Of a stretch of 30,120 nt of DNA, positions 28,167 through 30,120 are shown piece after piece. The DNA is from Anaerolineae bacterium. Lineage in GTDB: Bacteria; Chloroflexota; Anaerolineae; JAFGEY01. The stretch spans positions 1 through 30,120 of the forward strand of contig JAFGEY010000467.1 in assembly GCA_016931365.1 (NCBI GenBank), in the 5' to 3' direction. Within the stretch, counting starts at the first letter, position 1, and the number at the start of each line of letters is the position of its first letter. The notes beneath the pieces are model-generated. The model worked only from the letters and a program-made list of their open reading frames with translations. It did not search any database and was not told where the DNA came from. Made by a program: the position numbers and the translations under genes.

Positions 28167-29198
28167 ATGCGCGTAAAGCACCGGTACCTTGTTTTCTTGA
28201 TCGTCCTGTTGTCTTCTTGCGCCCTGCCATCCAGCCCCAAGCCGCTGCTCAAGATCGGCCTGGTCGCGCCCTTTGAGGGGCGCGACCGCGCGCTCGGCTA
28301 CGAGGCGCTTGGCGCGGTCAAAGAAGCGCTGGCGGCGCGCAACGCGGCGGGCGGCGTGGCCGGCTATATGATCGAACTGGTCGCGCTGAACGACAACAAC
28401 GCGCCCGACGAGTCGGCTTTTCAGGCGCGCGAACTGGCCGTCGATAAGGACGTCGTCGGCGCGATCGGCCCCTTTTCAGAGGGCGCTCTGGCGGCCGCCG
28501 CGCCGGTTTACGACGAACTCGGCCTGCCCTTGATCGCGCCCGTCTCCACCGACGGGCAGCCTCACCCGGCCGTTTTTTCGCTCGCCGCCGGCGCCGATGC
28601 ATTGGCCGCCGCCCTGCTCGCGCAGCTTCCCGTCGACGCCCGCCCGGCGCTGATCCGCGCCGGCAACGGGCCGCTGGGCAACGCGCTCCAGCCGGCCATC
28701 GATTGGGTCGTCGACGATCCGCAAGACCTGGCCGATCTGGCCCGCAAGCTGCACCTGGCGCGCTGGCGGCCGCCCAGCCACATCCTGTTCGACGGCGACG
28801 CGCTGACCGCCGCCGAACTGCTCCTTGAACTGCGCGCCATCGACGCAAACCAGCCTTTCCTGGGCGGGCCGTCGCTGGCGCGGACGCAACTGCCCCAGAT
28901 CGCCGGCGACGCGGCACGGAACGCCTGCTATGCCATCGCCGTTCCGACCTCGTCCGAGCGCACCCCCTGGGCGGCGCTGGCTTACGATGCTGCCAACCTG
29001 CTGCTCGAGGCGCTGGAAAAAACGATCCGGGCCGAGGGCGCGCCATCACGCCAGGGTGTGTCACGTCAGAACGTGTCACGTCAGAACGTGATGAATCAAC
29101 TGGCCGCCGGTTTTGCGGAACACCGCCGGGCGAACATCTCAATCAAGCTGTACTGCTACGGCGCGGACCCGGCCTACCCCGGACAGCCGATCCGCTGA
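28167..29198 (+). CDS. Lipoprotein, periplasmic-binding-protein type I fold (branched-chain amino acid ABC receptor-like)
   Basis: 343 aa. A lipoprotein signal peptide with lipobox LLSSC (Cys18) precedes a Leu/Ile/Val-binding-protein-like domain (KIGLVAPFEGRDRALGYEALGAVKEALA, then VVGAIGPFSEGALAAAAPVYDELGLPLIAPVS). It is somewhat shorter than typical family members, and the second lobe between about 150 and 200 looks compacted (NALQPAIDWVVDDPQDLADLA). No permease or ATPase genes follow, so it may be an orphan receptor or a sensor-like protein. Near the C-terminus three copies of SRQ[G/N]V are encoded by a 15-base tandem repeat. The gene starts 12 bases after the M23 gene; AAAAAGGAT is the ribosome site. 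Confidence 0.85.
   Translation: MRVKHRYLVFLIVLLSSCALPSSPKPLLKIGLVAPFEGRDRALGYEALGAVKEALAARNAAGGVAGYMIELVALNDNNAPDESAFQARELAVDKDVVGAIGPFSEGALAAAAPVYDELGLPLIAPVSTDGQPHPAVFSLAAGADALAAALLAQLPVDARPALIRAGNGPLGNALQPAIDWVVDDPQDLADLARKLHLARWRPPSHILFDGDALTAAELLLELRAIDANQPFLGGPSLARTQLPQIAGDAARNACYAIAVPTSSERTPWAALAYDAANLLLEALEKTIRAEGAPSRQGVSRQNVSRQNVMNQLAAGFAEHRRANISIKLYCYGADPAYPGQPIR
29046..29090 (+). repeat. Three tandem 15-base repeats in the binding-protein gene
   Basis: TCACGCCAGGGTGTG, TCACGTCAGAACGTG and TCACGTCAGAACGTG follow each other in frame and encode SRQGV-SRQNV-SRQNV. Each of the last two units holds a small inverted repeat, CACGT-CAGA-ACGTG. Confidence 0.85.
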
Positions 29199-29222
29199 CG
29201 GCCAGGAGCGCGCGGAAAAAGG

Positions 29223-29262
29223 CCAAGTCTCACGCCAAGCCGCCAAGAATAACGTAAAGCAA
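29223..29262 (+). repeat. Intergenic CGCCAAG-type repeat fragment
   Basis: CAAGTCTCACGCCAAGCCGCCAAGAATAACGTAAAGCAA resembles degenerate CGCCAAGACGCCAAG-type intergenic repeats. It lies between the binding-protein gene and the hicBA promoter. The assignment rests on the repeated CGCCAAG word only. Confidence 0.3.
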
Positions 29263-29317
29263 ATTCGACATCCCAGCGCTCAACAGCAACGGGTGTCGAC
29301 GGAAATGCGAAAAACGG

Positions 29318-29346
29318 TTGATTCTGCCAGCCAAACGGGGTATAAT
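29318..29346 (+). promoter_or_regulatory. Promoter of hicBA
   Basis: TTGATT (29318-29323), 17-base spacer, perfect TATAAT (29341-29346), followed 20 bases later by the hicB start with ribosome site GGAAAGGAG. HicB-type antitoxins commonly repress such promoters. Confidence 0.75.
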
Positions 29347-29366
29347 GAGGTCGGAAAGGAGCGCGT

Positions 29367-29627
29367 ATGAAACAGCTGTTTTCTATCCGCCTGAACCTGG
29401 AATGGAACCCCGGCGACGTGTATACCGTTACCAGCCCCGACGTGCCCGGCCTGGTCACAGAGGGCAGCACGCCCGAAGAAATAGCGCGCAATGTCCAGGA
29501 CGCATTGGAGGTCTTGTACGAGGGCTGGCGCGAATTTGGCATCGAGCCGCCAGAGATATTTCGCGCTCAAGCGCTGGGCTATCCACAAACGGTCGAAATG
29601 TTGGTGGCTGCCGATGCGGTATCGTGA
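29367..29627 (+). CDS. hicB: HicB-type antitoxin
   Basis: 86 aa. The partial RNase H-like HicB fold is recognisable: FSIRLNLEWNPGDVYTVTSPDVPGLVTEGSTPEEIARNVQDALE. The family neutralises HicA by direct binding. The protein is short: no C-terminal ribbon-helix-helix or HTH DNA-binding domain is evident after about residue 70, so autoregulation may be absent or use another surface. It is transcribed first, before the toxin, and overlaps it by 14 bases. A strong promoter and ribosome site precede it, as expected where antitoxin must exceed toxin. Confidence 0.88.
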   Translation: MKQLFSIRLNLEWNPGDVYTVTSPDVPGLVTEGSTPEEIARNVQDALEVLYEGWREFGIEPPEIFRAQALGYPQTVEMLVAADAVS

Positions 29628-29826
29628 GCTAACCAGGCGTCTGCGCGATTTAGGATGTATCGAGGGACGCCGGGGAAAAGGCAGCCACGTATTCTGGCAC
29701 AACCCGGCAACCGGACAATCAACGGCCGTTCCAAATTGGGGCAGCAAAGACCTGGCTTTGGGCACCGTGCGCGCCATCGTCCGTGGACTTGGATTGACCA
29801 GAGAAGAATTTGGGCCAATCAAGTAG
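29614..29826 (+). CDS. hicA: HicA-type toxin (mRNA interferase)
   Basis: 70 aa, double-stranded-RNA-binding-like HicA fold. Landmarks: YRELTRRLRDLGC, the conserved Gly-Ser-His in RRGKGSHVFWHN with the likely catalytic His, TAVPNWGSKDLALGTVRAI and GLTREEF. The family cleaves mRNA independently of the ribosome. ATG29614 was chosen because the product then starts at the usual HicA N-terminus; the open frame further upstream lies within hicB. Translation is probably coupled to hicB through the 14-base overlap. Confidence 0.88.
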   Translation: MRYRELTRRLRDLGCIEGRRGKGSHVFWHNPATGQSTAVPNWGSKDLALGTVRAIVRGLGLTREEFGPIK

Positions 29827-29837
29827 GCCAGGTTTCT

Positions 29838-29854
29838 CTGCTAATGTAGAGCAG
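29838..29854 (+). terminator. Weak hairpin after hicA
   Basis: CTGCT (29838-29842), 7-base loop, AGCAG (29850-29854). There is no T-run after it, so a terminator role is uncertain. Confidence 0.25.
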
Positions 29855-29881
29855 CGATGACCCGGCCAGCCGATCCGCTGA

Positions 29882-30015
29882 ACGTGCCCGTTACTGTGCG
29901 AACCGAAGGTCCGCCTGAAATGACGGGCACGTGGCTTTGAGGGGACACAGGCGGCCCCGACGTGTGTTTGGGGCGTGTGGCGCCCGGTGTGATGTTACGA
30001 CGGAAACGTCGTAAC
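29882..30015 (+). ncRNA. Candidate structured RNA (ORF-free, several perfect hairpins)
   Basis: From 29827 to the window end no plausible gene is seen. Three helices stand out. First, ACGTGCCCGT (29882-29891) pairs perfectly with ACGGGCACGT (29923-29932) and encloses a second hairpin GCG-A-ACC-GAA-GGT-C-CGC (29898-29914). Second, CCCC/GGGG pairing is possible at 29955-29973. Third, GTTACGACG (29994-30002), GAAA tetraloop, CGTCGTAAC (30007-30015) is a perfect 9-bp stem with a GNRA loop. No T-tract follows any of them. It could be a small RNA, a 5' leader of a gene beyond the window or the edge of a ribozyme; I cannot match it to a known family. The strand is not proven. Confidence 0.3.
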
Positions 30016-30120
30016 GAGAGAAAAGTTTTCGGTGTGCTGGGCCAGCGGGCGACTAGTTATCGATCCGTTCTAGCTTGAACACAACCGGCCTGATTCCGTC
30101 CGAACAACATGCGATCAGCA

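Noticed and set aside
27045..28181. Minus-strand open frame (378 codons) opposite the LysM-M23 gene
   Set aside because: Antisense to a gene with intact LysM and M23 motifs; low-complexity translation rich in His/Arg/Gly/Asp and no domain.
29882..30015. RNase P RNA, tmRNA or SRP RNA
   Set aside because: The conserved words of these RNAs (GAGGAAAGTCC, a tRNA-like end with GGTTCAA, or GGAAGCAGCC) are not present.
29895..30120. Start of a group II intron (GTGCG at 29896-29900)
   Set aside because: GTGCG lies within the loop of a longer perfect helix, and no domain V or maturase is visible before the window ends. Not excluded, but unsupported.

Overview
The window looks like a chromosome segment of a filamentous-type Chloroflexota bacterium (Anaerolineae/Caldilineae-like). 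This is inferred from style, not from a marker gene. The coding DNA is GC-rich. Long Thr/Pro linkers join membrane segments to extracytoplasmic domains. There is a very large cyclase-ATPase-TPR regulator, a LysM/M23 cell-wall hydrolase and several URO-D-like proteins. Promoters that can be read match sigma-70 consensus closely (TTGACA/TATAAT types).

Layout: (1) 1-4433: tRNA-Ser(UGA) with its promoter, then a large signalling ATPase, both on the minus strand. (2) 4601-8931, plus strand: a membrane-anchored TPR lytic transglycosylase that probably starts from a leaderless mRNA, a URO-D-family protein and a membrane-anchored methyltransferase. (3) 8961-18345: a carbohydrate catabolism region with a double-module ORF ending in a GH127-type beta-L-arabinofuranosidase and an enolase-superfamily dehydratase (plus strand). 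These converge on an amidohydrolase, an SDR and a second URO-D-like protein (minus strand), which diverge from a Gfo/Idh/MocA oxidoreductase. (4) 18403-19743: a small AT-rich MORN/YwqK-type protein, a methyltransferase and the decayed C-terminal end of a Cys/Met-metabolism PLP enzyme. (5) 19713-24944: a compact five-gene signalling operon with its own promoter. It encodes a coiled-coil protein, a roadblock-like/TM/SH3 protein, a Ras-like small GTPase, a class III cyclase and a histidine kinase; the last two share a duplicated sensor domain. (6) 24984-29198: sulfatase, DUF192 protein, LysM-M23 endopeptidase and a periplasmic binding lipoprotein. (7) 29318-30120: a hicB-hicA toxin-antitoxin pair under a strong promoter, then about 290 bases without an ORF that contain several perfect hairpins and may encode a structured RNA.

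The most interesting unit is region 5. A small GTPase lacking the Ras catalytic Gln sits between a membrane protein with a cytoplasmic roadblock-like region and an external SH3 domain, and two output enzymes (cyclic nucleotide, phosphorelay) with related input domains. The adjacent or overlapping gene ends suggest one co-expressed pathway from envelope to GTPase to second messenger and phosphorylation. Other notable points are a lost stop codon that fuses two sugar-active modules while leaving the second gene's ribosome binding site intact, a 15-bp-arm palindrome that forms part of a signal peptide, and an apparently leaderless promoter.
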